Shown: piece after piece, positions 1 to 8,240 of the stretch
Position numbering within the stretch: position 1 is the first letter of the stretch
How the letters are laid out: the number at the start of each line of letters is the position of its first letter
Source: JBQDBK01 sp052090825
GTDB lineage: Bacteria; Bacillota; Clostridia; Tissierellales; Peptoniphilaceae
Assembly: GCA_052090825.1 (NCBI GenBank)
Contig: JBQDBK010000001.1
Coordinates: 1-64,000 of the forward strand
Direction: 5' to 3'
Length of the DNA: 64,000 nt
Made by a program: the position numbers and the translations under genes
Notes under the pieces: model-generated
Database searches by the model: none
What the model saw: only the letters and a program-made list of their open reading frames with translations
Told to the model about the DNA's origin: nothing

Positions 1-31
1 ATAATATTAGTAATGATTACGGAGGATTTTT

Positions 32-811
32 ATGGAAGCTATGTCAAAAAACAAAAAAAATAACTATGATTTAAACTTTCGAATTAAAGATATTAAAAGA
101 TTTTTAATTGAAAAGTTTTTATACGACAATGATACAGAATCCATAAATATTTTACTTAATATTTACGATATAGAAGATAGTATTGAAAATATATGTCCTA
201 CTTATATTTCATTGAAGCATTTAAAAAAAGATATAATTAAATTCTTGAAAAACAAAGAAGGTAAAGAGTTAATATCTTATAATTTATCCAACCTTATACA
301 TAATGATGTGAATAGATTTGAGTTATTTATGTATATAGAAGGATATAAGGCTGGAGTAAATTCAATAAAGTCAGTTAATAAACTAGAAATATTGACCTTT
401 AAATATTATTCTTTGGAAGAACTTTATATAAGAAAAAAATTATTTAATTATGAGATTAATAACGAAGAGATTATAAGCTTGAAAAAAAATATTTGTAAAG
501 ATTTGAGAAGAGACAGTAAAGTAAGGTCTTATATTTATGATATTGTATTTAAATTTAATTTAAAACTTTTAAAGAGAAAGGTTTTAAAACTAAATGATTA
601 TGTAGATAAACAGTTAGTTTTAAATTTTGATATAGATGAAGATAATGAAAATGATTTAAAATTTAAAGAAACTAATTCCTATTTAAGTAAAAAAGAATTA
701 TATGGATTAAATAAAAAAATTGTTAAATTTTTATATTTTGATGGTATGAGAGTTTTTGAAAATGCTTTTTGGAATGGTGTAAATGATAAGGTGATGAAAA
801 GATATAAATAA
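32..811 (+). CDS. Hypothetical protein, 259 aa, upstream of ruvC
   Basis: I do not recognise this protein. It has no signal peptide or membrane segment and is rich in Lys, Asn, Ile and Asp/Glu, with a mostly helical look. An acidic stretch lies at about residues 200-215 (DIDEDNEND). The ATG at 32 is chosen because GGAGG at 21-25 sits six bases before it; a second ATG at 41 would be 15 bases away. The gene ends in an intrinsic terminator that directly abuts ruvC, so it is probably the end of an upstream transcript. Co-location with ruvCAB hints at a DNA-related or housekeeping role, but that is only context. Confidence 0.7.
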   Translation: MEAMSKNKKNNYDLNFRIKDIKRFLIEKFLYDNDTESINILLNIYDIEDSIENICPTYISLKHLKKDIIKFLKNKEGKELISYNLSNLIHNDVNRFELFMYIEGYKAGVNSIKSVNKLEILTFKYYSLEELYIRKKLFNYEINNEEIISLKKNICKDLRRDSKVRSYIYDIVFKFNLKLLKRKVLKLNDYVDKQLVLNFDIDEDNENDLKFKETNSYLSKKELYGLNKKIVKFLYFDGMRVFENAFWNGVNDKVMKRYK

Positions 812-841
812 AACTAAGATTAAATAATCTTAGTTTTTTTT
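812..841 (+). terminator. Intrinsic terminator between the unknown gene and ruvC
   Basis: Arms AACTAAGATT (812-821) and AATCTTAGTT (826-835) form a 10-bp stem with a 4-base loop, followed by an unbroken T run to 841. The ruvC ATG is at 848, only six bases after the T tract, so the hairpin occupies the space where a ruvC ribosome binding site would normally lie. Confidence 0.85.
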
Positions 842-847
842 AAAATT

Positions 848-1342
848 ATGAGAATATTAGGAATAGATCCAGGACTTGCCATAATAGGTTTTGGGGTTAT
901 CGATATAATCGGTAATACTTATAAAGTTGTTGATTATGGGGCAATAATAACTGATTCTAAGATGGAATTTCCATCTAGATTAGAAAAAATTCATAGAGAA
1001 CTGAGTGAGTTGATAGATAAATATAATCCAGAAGATATAGCTTTTGAGGAATTATTTTTTAATAAAAATTCAAAGACTGTAATAAATGTTGCTCAGGCTA
1101 GAGGAGCATCTGTATCTTGTGCAAAATTAAAAAATAAAAATTTATTTGAATATACTCCTTTACAAATTAAACAAGGGATAACGGGTTATGGTAGAGCAGA
1201 AAAGAAGCAGGTTCAAGAAATGGTAAAGATACTTTTAAATTTAAAGAAAATACCCAAACCAGATGATGTAGCAGATGCTCTTGCTGTTGCAATAACTCAT
1301 GGATCTTGTTTAAAATTTAAAGAAAATTTTAGGATGAGATAA
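848..1342 (+). CDS. ruvC: Holliday junction resolvase RuvC
   Basis: RuvC is the dimeric endonuclease that cuts Holliday junctions made by recombination and moved by RuvAB. The N-terminus MRILGIDPGL is the usual RuvC start and carries the first catalytic Asp (D7). The other acidic residues fit E67 or E68 (AFEELFF) and D140/D143 (PDDVADALAVA). The length of 164 aa is normal. The gene is two bases from ruvA, so ruvCAB is one unit. No Shine-Dalgarno is visible before ATG 848 because a terminator hairpin ends six bases upstream; its translation may be weak or depend on read-through. Bacillus subtilis lacks ruvC (it uses RecU), so its presence points towards Clostridia-type relatives. Confidence 0.95.
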   Translation: MRILGIDPGLAIIGFGVIDIIGNTYKVVDYGAIITDSKMEFPSRLEKIHRELSELIDKYNPEDIAFEELFFNKNSKTVINVAQARGASVSCAKLKNKNLFEYTPLQIKQGITGYGRAEKKQVQEMVKILLNLKKIPKPDDVADALAVAITHGSCLKFKENFRMR

Positions 1343-1344
1343 TA

Positions 1345-1932
1345 ATGATTGATTTTATAAAAGGTAACATAGATAGCAAAGGATTAAATTATATAGTTTT
1401 AGAAAACAATAGTAAAGGATATCTTATTAATATGTCAGATATAGAAGTAAGAGAACTTGAGTTGCAAGAAAATGTAAAAATACTAACAAGACTTATTGTA
1501 AGAGAAGATTCTATAACTTTGTATGGTTTTATTAATAATGATTCTAGAGATTTGTTTGATTTACTTACTACAGTGAGTTCGATTGGGCCTAAAATCGCTA
1601 TGGGTATTATTTCAAGTATTAGTATTTCTAAAATAATAAATGCTATAAATAATTCTGATGTTGATACTTTGACTAAAGCACAAGGAATAGGGAAAAAAAC
1701 AGCTCAGAGAATTATTTTAGAGTTAAAAGATAAGCTTGATAAGTATGATTTTAATATAGATGAAAATGAAGATTTAATTCTAGATAAAGACGACAGTCAA
1801 GATCCTGCAGTTGAAGCATTAATAACTTTAGGATACAATAAATATGAAGCTAATCTTGCCTTAAAAGAAATAGATAAAAATCAAGATATTTCTAAAATTA
1901 TAAAAGAGGCTCTTAAAAATTTAGGGAGGTAA
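1345..1932 (+). CDS. ruvA: Holliday junction DNA helicase subunit RuvA
   Basis: RuvA binds the four-way junction as a tetramer and loads RuvB. The 195-aa protein has an N-terminal OB-like domain (residues 1-62), tandem helix-hairpin-helix motifs (VSSIGPKIAMGI near 77-88 and AQGIGKKTAQRI near 112-123), an acidic linker (about 133-150) and a C-terminal RuvB-contacting domain (about 151-195). It follows ruvC by two bases and ends seven bases before ruvB. Its last codons contain the AGGGAGGT that serves as the ruvB ribosome binding site. Confidence 0.95.
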   Translation: MIDFIKGNIDSKGLNYIVLENNSKGYLINMSDIEVRELELQENVKILTRLIVREDSITLYGFINNDSRDLFDLLTTVSSIGPKIAMGIISSISISKIINAINNSDVDTLTKAQGIGKKTAQRIILELKDKLDKYDFNIDENEDLILDKDDSQDPAVEALITLGYNKYEANLALKEIDKNQDISKIIKEALKNLGR

Positions 1933-1938
1933 AGTGAT

Positions 1939-2955
1939 TTGGAAGATAATAGAATAGTTGAGCCTAACCTAACTTCTTATGATAATGGAAATGAAAATAA
2001 TTTAAGACCTAGATGGTTAACTGAATATATAGGACAACAAAAAGTAGTTGAAAAATTAAATATTTTTATAGAAGCTGCAAAAGCTAGGCATGAGCCTTTA
2101 GATCATGTTTTATTGAATGGGCCGCCAGGCCTTGGTAAAACTACACTGAGCTATATAATAGCTAATGAAATGGGAGTAAATGTAAAAGTTACTAGTGGAC
2201 CAGCTATAGAAAGAGCTGGTGATTTAGCAAGTATACTATCAAATTTAAATGAAGATGATGTACTTTTTATAGATGAGATTCATAGAATAAATAGATCTGT
2301 AGAAGAGGTTTTATATCCGGCAATGGAAGACTATGCTTTAGATATAATTATAGGGAAAGGGCCTTCAGCTAGATCTATACGTTTAGATTTAGAAAAATTT
2401 ACATTAATAGGTGCTACAACTAGGGCTGGACAATTAACCTCACCTCTGAGAGATAGATTTGGAGTTCTTTTAAACTTAGAACTTTATGACATCGATTCTT
2501 TAAGAGAAATAATTATTAGATCTGCAAAAATACTTAATATTGGCATTGAAGAAGAGGGAGCTATAGAAATTGCGATGAGATCCAGAGGAACTCCTAGGAT
2601 TGCAAATAGATTATTAAAAAGAGTTAGAGACTATGCAGAAGTAAAAGAAAATGGAGTAATAACTAAATCTGTAGCTATAAAAGGTTTAAATATGTTAGGT
2701 ATTGATAAATATGGATTAGATAGCCTTGATAGAAAAATAATACTAACAATGATTCAGAATTTTTCAGGAAGGCCTGTTGGAATAGATGCTATAGCAGCTT
2801 CTGTTGGAGAAGATAGAATAACTATAGAAGATGTATATGAACCTTATTTAATGCAAATTGGATTTATAAATAGAACTCCAAGAGGCAGGATAGCAACAAA
2901 ATTAGCCTATAATCACTTTGGGCTTAGTTTTAAAGAAGAGGAGAAATTTTTATGA
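1939..2955 (+). CDS. ruvB: Holliday junction branch migration ATPase RuvB
   Basis: RuvB is the hexameric AAA+ motor that drives branch migration with RuvA. Visible motifs are Walker A GPPGLGKTT (residues 61-69), Walker B LFIDEIHR with D112/E113, sensor 1 GATTRAG, and the arginine-finger region LRDRFG. A winged-helix domain follows (about 255-330). The length of 338 aa is normal. The start is a TTG at 1939, supported by AGGGAGGT at 1923-1930. The stop overlaps the next start as ATGA, so ruvB and the SpoIID-like gene are translationally coupled. Confidence 0.95.
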   Translation: MEDNRIVEPNLTSYDNGNENNLRPRWLTEYIGQQKVVEKLNIFIEAAKARHEPLDHVLLNGPPGLGKTTLSYIIANEMGVNVKVTSGPAIERAGDLASILSNLNEDDVLFIDEIHRINRSVEEVLYPAMEDYALDIIIGKGPSARSIRLDLEKFTLIGATTRAGQLTSPLRDRFGVLLNLELYDIDSLREIIIRSAKILNIGIEEEGAIEIAMRSRGTPRIANRLLKRVRDYAEVKENGVITKSVAIKGLNMLGIDKYGLDSLDRKIILTMIQNFSGRPVGIDAIAASVGEDRITIEDVYEPYLMQIGFINRTPRGRIATKLAYNHFGLSFKEEEKFL

Positions 2956-4088
2956 AAAAGTTAGCGTTATTTTTGTTTGTTTTTATATGTTTTATTTCTA
3001 AAAATAATGTTTTTGCTAGTGAAAATCAAATTTATTTAGATGTAAAAATAGGTAAAACCTATAGTGAGGATGAATCTGTAGATATAAAATCAAGTTCTAA
3101 TATATATTTAGTAGATGCAGATTTCAATAAGATTTTAAATCTTAATACTAATAAAGTTACAGCCAAGTTAATGTCAAACGAACTTATTTTAAGAGATGGA
3201 GAAAAGATTTTTTCTAAAAATTTTTCTACCAATGGAGATTTATTGTTGAAATCTGACAATTTTTTAGAAGTTGGAAATGAATATAGGGGATATATTCACT
3301 TTAAAAAAATAGATAATAAATTGTATGTCATTAATAAAGTAGAAATGGAAGATTACTTAAAAGGAGTTTTACCAAAAGAAATCTTATCAAATGCTCCAGA
3401 AGAAGCCTTAAAATCGCAAGCTATAGTTTCTAGAAGTTTTGCTTTTAGTAATATTAATAAATATAAAAAGTATGGTTATAATCTTGATGATACTACAAAC
3501 TGCCAAGTTTATAAGGGTAAAAGCGCAGAAGAACAATCAACTAATAAAGCTGTAGACGAAACTAATAATATATATATTAGATATAACGGAGAGGTTGCTA
3601 ACGCTATTTTTGGTAGCTCATCAGGTGGTTTTACTGCAAGTGTAGAAGATGTATGGGGTGGAAATGAGATACCATACCTAAAATCATTTGAGGATCCATA
3701 TTCAAACGCTAAAAAATGGGAATTTGCTATTTCTTTAAAAGATCTTGAAAAAAAATTGAAAAATAATGGTTTGGAATTAGGAAATATAGTAGGTATTAAA
3801 ATAAAAGTGTTTGATAAATCTAAAAGGGCGAAAGTTATAGAAGTTATAACTAACAAAAATGTCTTAGAATTAAGCGGAAATAAGATAAGAAGTATTTTAG
3901 GAAGTTCAAATTTAAAAAGTACCTTAATGACTATTATAATTACAGACGGTAATATTATTTTTTCAGGCACTGGCTATGGACATGGTGTTGGAATGAGTCA
4001 AGATGGAGCAGTCCAAATGGCAAAAGAAGGGAAAAGTTGTAGAGATATATTATCTTTTTATTTTCCAAATACAAGTATAGATAAATAA
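2952..4088 (+). CDS. SpoIID/LytB domain cell-wall protein
   Basis: A secreted or membrane-tethered protein of the SpoIID/LytB family; SpoIID cleaves denuded peptidoglycan glycan chains and LytB is an amidase enhancer. A signal peptide is clear at residues 1-22 (MKKLALFLFVFICFISKNNVFA). The SpoIID core begins near residue 130 (EMEDYLKGVLPKEI) and includes SQAIVSRSF, the SSSGGFTASVEDVWG block and a C-terminal GYGHGVGMSQDGA motif. At 378 aa it is a full-length family member. It overlaps ruvB by four bases and lies 10 bases before queA. In a species without visible sporulation genes nearby, a role in vegetative wall remodelling is more likely than engulfment; that is inference. Confidence 0.88.
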   Translation: MKKLALFLFVFICFISKNNVFASENQIYLDVKIGKTYSEDESVDIKSSSNIYLVDADFNKILNLNTNKVTAKLMSNELILRDGEKIFSKNFSTNGDLLLKSDNFLEVGNEYRGYIHFKKIDNKLYVINKVEMEDYLKGVLPKEILSNAPEEALKSQAIVSRSFAFSNINKYKKYGYNLDDTTNCQVYKGKSAEEQSTNKAVDETNNIYIRYNGEVANAIFGSSSGGFTASVEDVWGGNEIPYLKSFEDPYSNAKKWEFAISLKDLEKKLKNNGLELGNIVGIKIKVFDKSKRAKVIEVITNKNVLELSGNKIRSILGSSNLKSTLMTIIITDGNIIFSGTGYGHGVGMSQDGAVQMAKEGKSCRDILSFYFPNTSIDK

Positions 4089-4098
4089 AGGAAGAAAA

Positions 4099-5121
4099 AT
4101 GAAAACAAGTGATTTTTATTATGATTTACCAAAAGAATTAATAGCACAAAGTCCTTTAGAAAATAGAAGTTCTTCAAAATTTCTACTAGTAAATAAAAAA
4201 GATGGTTCTTTAGAACACCGTCATTTCTATGATATAGTGGATTTATTAAATAAGGGAGATGTTCTTGTTTTTAATGACACAAGAGTTATACCTGCAAGGA
4301 TATACGGACATAGAAAAGATAAAGAAGAGAAAATAGAATTTTTATTACTTAATGAAGTGGAAAAAGATAAGTGGGAATGTTTATCTAAACCAGGTAAAAA
4401 AGCTAAAATAGGAACAGAAATTATTTTTTCGAATGAATTAAGAGCTGAAGTGGTAGATATTTCTGATGAGGGCAATAGATTCATAAAATTTAAATATGAA
4501 GGAATTTTTCAAGAAATTTTAGATAGACTAGGGGAGATGCCCTTACCTCCATATATAACAGAAAGTTTAGATGATAAAGAGAGATATCAGACTATATATT
4601 CTAGAGAAAGAGGATCAGCAGCAGCACCTACAGCAGGGTTACATTTTACAGAAGACATTTTAAAAAGATTAAAGGAAAAGGGCGTTGAATTAGTATTTGT
4701 AACTTTACATGTTGGTTTAGGAACATTTAGACCAGTAAAGGTAGAGGATGTAGCAGAGCACCATATGCATTCAGAATTTTATAGAATAAATGAAGAGGCT
4801 GCTAAAACAATTAATAAAGCAAAGAAAGAAAACAGAAGAATAATAGGAGTTGGAACTACGTCTGTAAGAACTATTGAATCAGCAAGTGATAAAAATGGCC
4901 TTGTGAAAGCTTCTTCGGGGTGGACTGATATATTTATATATCCAGGATATAAGTTTAAAACTATAGACTCTCTAATAACAAATTTTCATTTACCTGAGTC
5001 AACTCTTCTGATGTTAGTTTCGGCTATATCAAGTAAAGAGATAATTTTAAATGCTTATAAAGAAGCAATAAAAGAGAATTATAGATTTTTTAGTTTTGGA
5101 GATGCTATGTTTATATATTAG
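4099..5121 (+). CDS. queA: S-adenosylmethionine:tRNA ribosyltransferase-isomerase QueA
   Basis: QueA transfers and isomerises the ribose of SAM onto preQ1-modified tRNA to give epoxyqueuosine. Family blocks seen are DFYYDLPKELIAQSPLENR at the N-terminus, VLVFNDTRVIPARIYG (about 53-68), ERGSAAAPTAGLHFT (about 170-184), HVGLGTFRPVKVEDV and TNFHLPESTLLMLVSA near the C-terminus. The length of 340 aa is normal. It is followed after eight bases by tgt, the enzyme that inserts preQ1 into tRNA, so the pair supplies two consecutive steps of queuosine formation. The preQ1 synthesis genes queCDEF and the reductase queG/queH are not in the window. Confidence 0.96.
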   Translation: MKTSDFYYDLPKELIAQSPLENRSSSKFLLVNKKDGSLEHRHFYDIVDLLNKGDVLVFNDTRVIPARIYGHRKDKEEKIEFLLLNEVEKDKWECLSKPGKKAKIGTEIIFSNELRAEVVDISDEGNRFIKFKYEGIFQEILDRLGEMPLPPYITESLDDKERYQTIYSRERGSAAAPTAGLHFTEDILKRLKEKGVELVFVTLHVGLGTFRPVKVEDVAEHHMHSEFYRINEEAAKTINKAKKENRRIIGVGTTSVRTIESASDKNGLVKASSGWTDIFIYPGYKFKTIDSLITNFHLPESTLLMLVSAISSKEIILNAYKEAIKENYRFFSFGDAMFIY

Positions 5122-5129
5122 GAGAGTTT

Positions 5130-6245
5130 ATGTTTGAATTTGAATTATTAAAAGAATCAAAAGAGTGTAAAGCAAGACTTGGTAAAATTAAAACTAATCA
5201 TGGAGAAATAGAAACTCCAATATTTATGCCTGTGGGTACGAGAGCAACAGTTAAAACTATGACACCAGAGGAATTAAAGTATATAGGATCGCAAATAATT
5301 TTATCAAATACTTATCATTTATTTTTAAGACCAGGTACAGAAATAATAGAAAAAGCAGGTGGTCTTCATAAATTTATGAATTGGAATAGGCCAATACTAA
5401 CTGATAGTGGTGGTTTTCAAGTATTTAGTTTAAGCAGCAATAGAAAAATAAATGAAGATGGAGTGGAATTTAGGTCACATATTGATGGATCTAAAAAGTT
5501 TATATCACCTGAAATATCAATAGATATACAAAATTCACTTGGTTCAGATATTATAATGTGTTTTGATGAATGTGCACCTTATCCATCTTCCTATGAATAT
5601 ATAAAAAAATCTATGGAGAGGACTAGTAGATGGGCTAAAAGATGTAAAGAACATCATAAAAACACAGACAAACAAGCTTTATTTGGAATAATTCAAGGGG
5701 GAATGTATAAAGACTTAAGAGAAATTTCAGCTAAAGATCTTGTTGAACTTGACTTTCCTGGCTATGCTGTAGGGGGTTTAAGCGTAGGAGAACCACTGGA
5801 GTTAATGAATGAAATTTTAGATCACACGAGTGAATTTATGCCTAAAAACAAGCCTAGATATTTGATGGGTGTAGGTAGTCCAGACTATTTGTTTGGAGCT
5901 GTTGAAAGAGGAATAGATATGGCAGATTGCGTTCTACCAACTAGGATTGCCAGAAATGGAACTGTTATGACTTCTAAAGGAAGATTAGTAATAAAGAATG
6001 CAAAATATAAGGATGATTTTTCTCCTTTAGACCATGAATGTGATTGTTATGTTTGTAGAAATTATTCTAGAGCCTATATTAGGCATTTATTTAATGTTGA
6101 TGAAATACTTGGCTTAAGACTAACTACGATTCATAATCTGTATTTTTTAATTAATTTAATGACAAAAATTAGAGAATCTATAAAAAATGACTATTTCTTA
6201 GAATTTAAAGATGACTTTTATAAGAAATATGGTTATAATAAATAA
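5130..6245 (+). CDS. tgt: tRNA-guanine transglycosylase Tgt
   Basis: Tgt exchanges G34 of Asp, Asn, His and Tyr tRNAs for preQ1. The 371-aa protein has the catalytic region LTDSGGFQVFSL (about residues 89-100), the substrate loop GGLSVGE (about 216-222), a second catalytic Asp in MADCVLPTRIARNG, and the zinc ligands C304, C306 and C309 in CDCYVCR with a downstream His (TIHN). It sits directly after queA and before yajC, the standard bacterial order. Confidence 0.96.
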   Translation: MFEFELLKESKECKARLGKIKTNHGEIETPIFMPVGTRATVKTMTPEELKYIGSQIILSNTYHLFLRPGTEIIEKAGGLHKFMNWNRPILTDSGGFQVFSLSSNRKINEDGVEFRSHIDGSKKFISPEISIDIQNSLGSDIIMCFDECAPYPSSYEYIKKSMERTSRWAKRCKEHHKNTDKQALFGIIQGGMYKDLREISAKDLVELDFPGYAVGGLSVGEPLELMNEILDHTSEFMPKNKPRYLMGVGSPDYLFGAVERGIDMADCVLPTRIARNGTVMTSKGRLVIKNAKYKDDFSPLDHECDCYVCRNYSRAYIRHLFNVDEILGLRLTTIHNLYFLINLMTKIRESIKNDYFLEFKDDFYKKYGYNK

Positions 6246-6262
6246 GAAAGGGGTGGATATTG

Positions 6263-6559
6263 ATGGGTCAAAATTCTTTAGCAGCATTTACACCGATTTT
6301 AACTTTAATTTTGATGATGATTGTTTTCTATTTTCTTTTAATAAGACCTCAAAAGAAAAAGCAAGCAGCTGTTGAATCAATGAGAGAAAATTTAAAAGTA
6401 GGTAATGAAATAGTTACTATAGGTGGCATAAAAGGTAAAGTAATCTTAATTAAAGAAGACTATGTAGTTATTGAAACTTCAGGAAATAACAGTAGGATAG
6501 ATGTTATGAAATGGGGAATTGGTAATGTTATAAATAGTAAAGAAGATCTTAAAGCCTAG
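6263..6559 (+). CDS. yajC: Preprotein translocase accessory subunit YajC
   Basis: YajC is a small single-pass membrane protein that associates with SecDF-YidC. An N-terminal hydrophobic segment (about residues 8-28, ending LLIRPQKKKQ, the family signature) is followed by a small cytoplasmic domain with the typical VGNEIVTIGGIKGKV block. I place the start at ATG 6263 rather than the TTG three bases earlier, with GGGGTGG at 6250-6256 as ribosome binding site. secD and secF, which normally follow in Clostridia, are not here; the SCIFF genes come next. Confidence 0.92.
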   Translation: MGQNSLAAFTPILTLILMMIVFYFLLIRPQKKKQAAVESMRENLKVGNEIVTIGGIKGKVILIKEDYVVIETSGNNSRIDVMKWGIGNVINSKEDLKA

Positions 6560-6568
6560 GAGGTACTT

Positions 6569-6715
6569 ATGAAACATATTAAAACATTAACAAATAGAAG
6601 ATTAAAAGATACTTTTGCAAAAGGTGGATGTGGAGAGTGTCAAACATCTTGCCAATCAGCTTGTAAAACTAGCTGTACAGTGGGAAATCAAAAGTGTGAA
6701 AATACAGATAAGTAA
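6569..6715 (+). CDS. scfA: SCIFF ribosomal peptide precursor (six cysteines in forty-five)
   Basis: This 48-residue reading frame encodes the SCIFF RiPP precursor, substrate of the downstream radical SAM maturase. Six Cys lie at positions 21, 24, 28, 32, 36 and 43, in the family core pattern C-x2-C-x3-C-x3-C-x3-C-x6-C, with the conserved string ACKTSCTVGNQKCE. In a studied clostridial homologue the maturase makes a thioether between a Cys and a Thr five residues later; C32 and T37 here have that spacing. The leader is MKHIKTLTNRRLKD and so on, without a signal peptide. The ribosome binding site AGGAGGT (6558-6564) overlaps the end of yajC. The peptide is nearly universal in Clostridia and its role is still unclear. 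Confidence 0.93.
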   Translation: MKHIKTLTNRRLKDTFAKGGCGECQTSCQSACKTSCTVGNQKCENTDK

Positions 6716-6716
6716 G

Positions 6717-6740
6717 AGGGTTGTAATCAACCCTTTTATT
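6717..6740 (+). terminator. Hairpin with T-rich tail between scfA and scfB
   Basis: Arms AGGGTTG (6717-6723) and CAACCCT (6728-6734) enclose the loop TAAT, followed by TTTATTTTTATT. This looks like a partial terminator that would make the precursor transcript more abundant than that of its maturase, a common RiPP arrangement. Confidence 0.7.
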
Positions 6741-6757
6741 TTTATTATGGGGGAGAA

Positions 6758-8110
6758 ATGAAGGGTATTCATAAATTTTATTTAAATGATAAATATGTAG
6801 TTTTAGATATAGCAAGTGGTTCAGTTCATGTAGTAGATGAAATAGTATATGATCTAGTAGATGATTATATTGATTTAGATAAGAAAGAAATGTTTAAAAA
6901 ATATGTTAGTAAATATGACTATGCTTCTATAGAAGAAGCTTTAAATGAAATAGAATATTTAAAAAAAGAAGAGCTTTTATTTACTGAAGACCAAAGACTT
7001 TCTAAACCTTATTATAATCCTCAGAATATAGTTAAAGCAATGTGTCTTCATGTTGCCCATGACTGTAATTTAAGATGTAAGTATTGCTTTGCATCTCAAG
7101 GAGATTTTAAGGGACAAAGGTCATTAATGGATGAAGAAGTTGGTAAAAAAGCTCTAATATTTTTATTAGAAAATTCTGGTAATAGAAGAAATTTAGAGGT
7201 AGATTTTTTTGGCGGAGAACCATTAATGAATTTTGAACTTGTCAAAAAGTTGGTAGATTTTGGAAGGGTAGAAGAGAAAAAATATAACAAACACTTTAGA
7301 TTCACTATAACAACTAATGGTCTTTTATTAGATAGAGATAAAATAGATTATATTAATGAAAATATGGACAATGTAGTACTTTCTTTAGATGGAAGAAAAT
7401 GCATAAATGATCATATGAGACCTACTATATCCGGGAAAGGATCTTATGATATTATAGTGCCTAAATTTAAAGAGCTTATAGACGCTAGAGGAGATAAAGA
7501 TTATTATATTAGAGGAACTTTTACTAATAAAAATTTAGATTTTTCAAATGATTTAATTGATTATTATGATCTAGGATTTAAGAAAACCTCAATTGAACCT
7601 GTTGTAACTGATGAAAAAGAAACATATGCAATAAGAGAGGAACACATACAAAAAATTTTAGATGAATATGAAAAAATGAGTAAAGATTATATAAATATTA
7701 GGAAAAAAGATAAAGAATTTTTATTTTTCCATTTTATGATAGACTTGACTCAGGGACCATGTGTAATCAAAAGGTCTGTAGGTTGTGGTGCCGGATCTGA
7801 ATATGTTGCAATAACTCCTGAAGGAGACATATATCCATGTCATCAATTTGTTGGGGAAGAAGAATTTAAATTAGGTAATGTTGATGATGGGATAGTAAAT
7901 ACTCAGATAAGAGACAATTTCAAGTGTTCTAACGTATTTACTAAAGAAGATTGTTATGATTGTTGGGCTAGATATTATTGTAGTGGTGGTTGCCATGCTA
8001 ATGCTTATTATTCAAACAATGATATAAAAAAACCTTTTAAATTAGGTTGTGATATGGAGAAGAAAAGAATTGAATGTGCTATATCTATTCTAGCAAATGA
8101 AAACGAGTAA
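6758..8110 (+). CDS. scfB: SCIFF radical SAM maturase
   Basis: A radical SAM/SPASM peptide maturase expected to install a thioether on the SCIFF peptide encoded just upstream. The N-terminal about 90 residues form the peptide-recognition region. The radical SAM cluster motif is C103-x3-C107-x2-C110 (CNLRCKYC), followed by FFGGEPLMNF. The C-terminal SPASM region is Cys-rich (CGAGSEYVAITPEGDIYPC, CYDCWARYYCSGGCHA, LGCDMEKKRIEC) and would hold two auxiliary 4Fe-4S clusters. The length of 450 aa is typical. GGGGGAG at 6749-6755 precedes ATG 6758. No exporter or protease gene is adjacent, in line with other SCIFF loci. Confidence 0.94.
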   Translation: MKGIHKFYLNDKYVVLDIASGSVHVVDEIVYDLVDDYIDLDKKEMFKKYVSKYDYASIEEALNEIEYLKKEELLFTEDQRLSKPYYNPQNIVKAMCLHVAHDCNLRCKYCFASQGDFKGQRSLMDEEVGKKALIFLLENSGNRRNLEVDFFGGEPLMNFELVKKLVDFGRVEEKKYNKHFRFTITTNGLLLDRDKIDYINENMDNVVLSLDGRKCINDHMRPTISGKGSYDIIVPKFKELIDARGDKDYYIRGTFTNKNLDFSNDLIDYYDLGFKKTSIEPVVTDEKETYAIREEHIQKILDEYEKMSKDYINIRKKDKEFLFFHFMIDLTQGPCVIKRSVGCGAGSEYVAITPEGDIYPCHQFVGEEEFKLGNVDDGIVNTQIRDNFKCSNVFTKEDCYDCWARYYCSGGCHANAYYSNNDIKKPFKLGCDMEKKRIECAISILANENE

Positions 8111-8122
8111 ATAGTAATATAA

Positions 8123-8164
8123 ATACCCCTTAATTCAGTTATAAGTGCTGATGTTAAGGGGTAT
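8123..8164 (+). terminator. Large hairpin after scfB
   Basis: ATACCCCTTAA (8123-8133) pairs with TTAAGGGGTAT (8154-8164), and an inner TCAG/CTGA stem (8135-8138 with 8148-8151) extends the structure. The tail is A/T rich (CTATATTATATAAT) but lacks a clean T run, so it is probably the end of the queA-scfB transcript although a less efficient one. Confidence 0.6.
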
Positions 8165-8184
8165 CTATATTATATAATAAGTAT

Positions 8185-8213
8185 TTCATTTACTTATAAT
8201 TTTATGATATACT
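8185..8213 (+). promoter_or_regulatory. Candidate recJ promoter (extended -10)
   Basis: TTCATT (8185-8190), a 17-base spacer and TATACT (8208-8213) preceded by TGA give an extended -10 type promoter 28 bases before recJ. The -35 is weak. Its place directly after the scfB hairpin supports a new transcription unit. Confidence 0.45.
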
Positions 8214-8240
8214 TATTTTTAACTAAGTAAAGGTGATAGA

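Noticed and set aside
3509..3970. 153-codon minus-strand frame inside the SpoIID-like gene
   Set aside because: Antisense shadow of a gene with clear family motifs; no start signal.
6569..6715. Cys-rich small frame as a bacteriocin or toxin
   Set aside because: The Cys spacing and core string are those of SCIFF, and the dedicated radical SAM maturase follows; there is no immunity gene or exporter.
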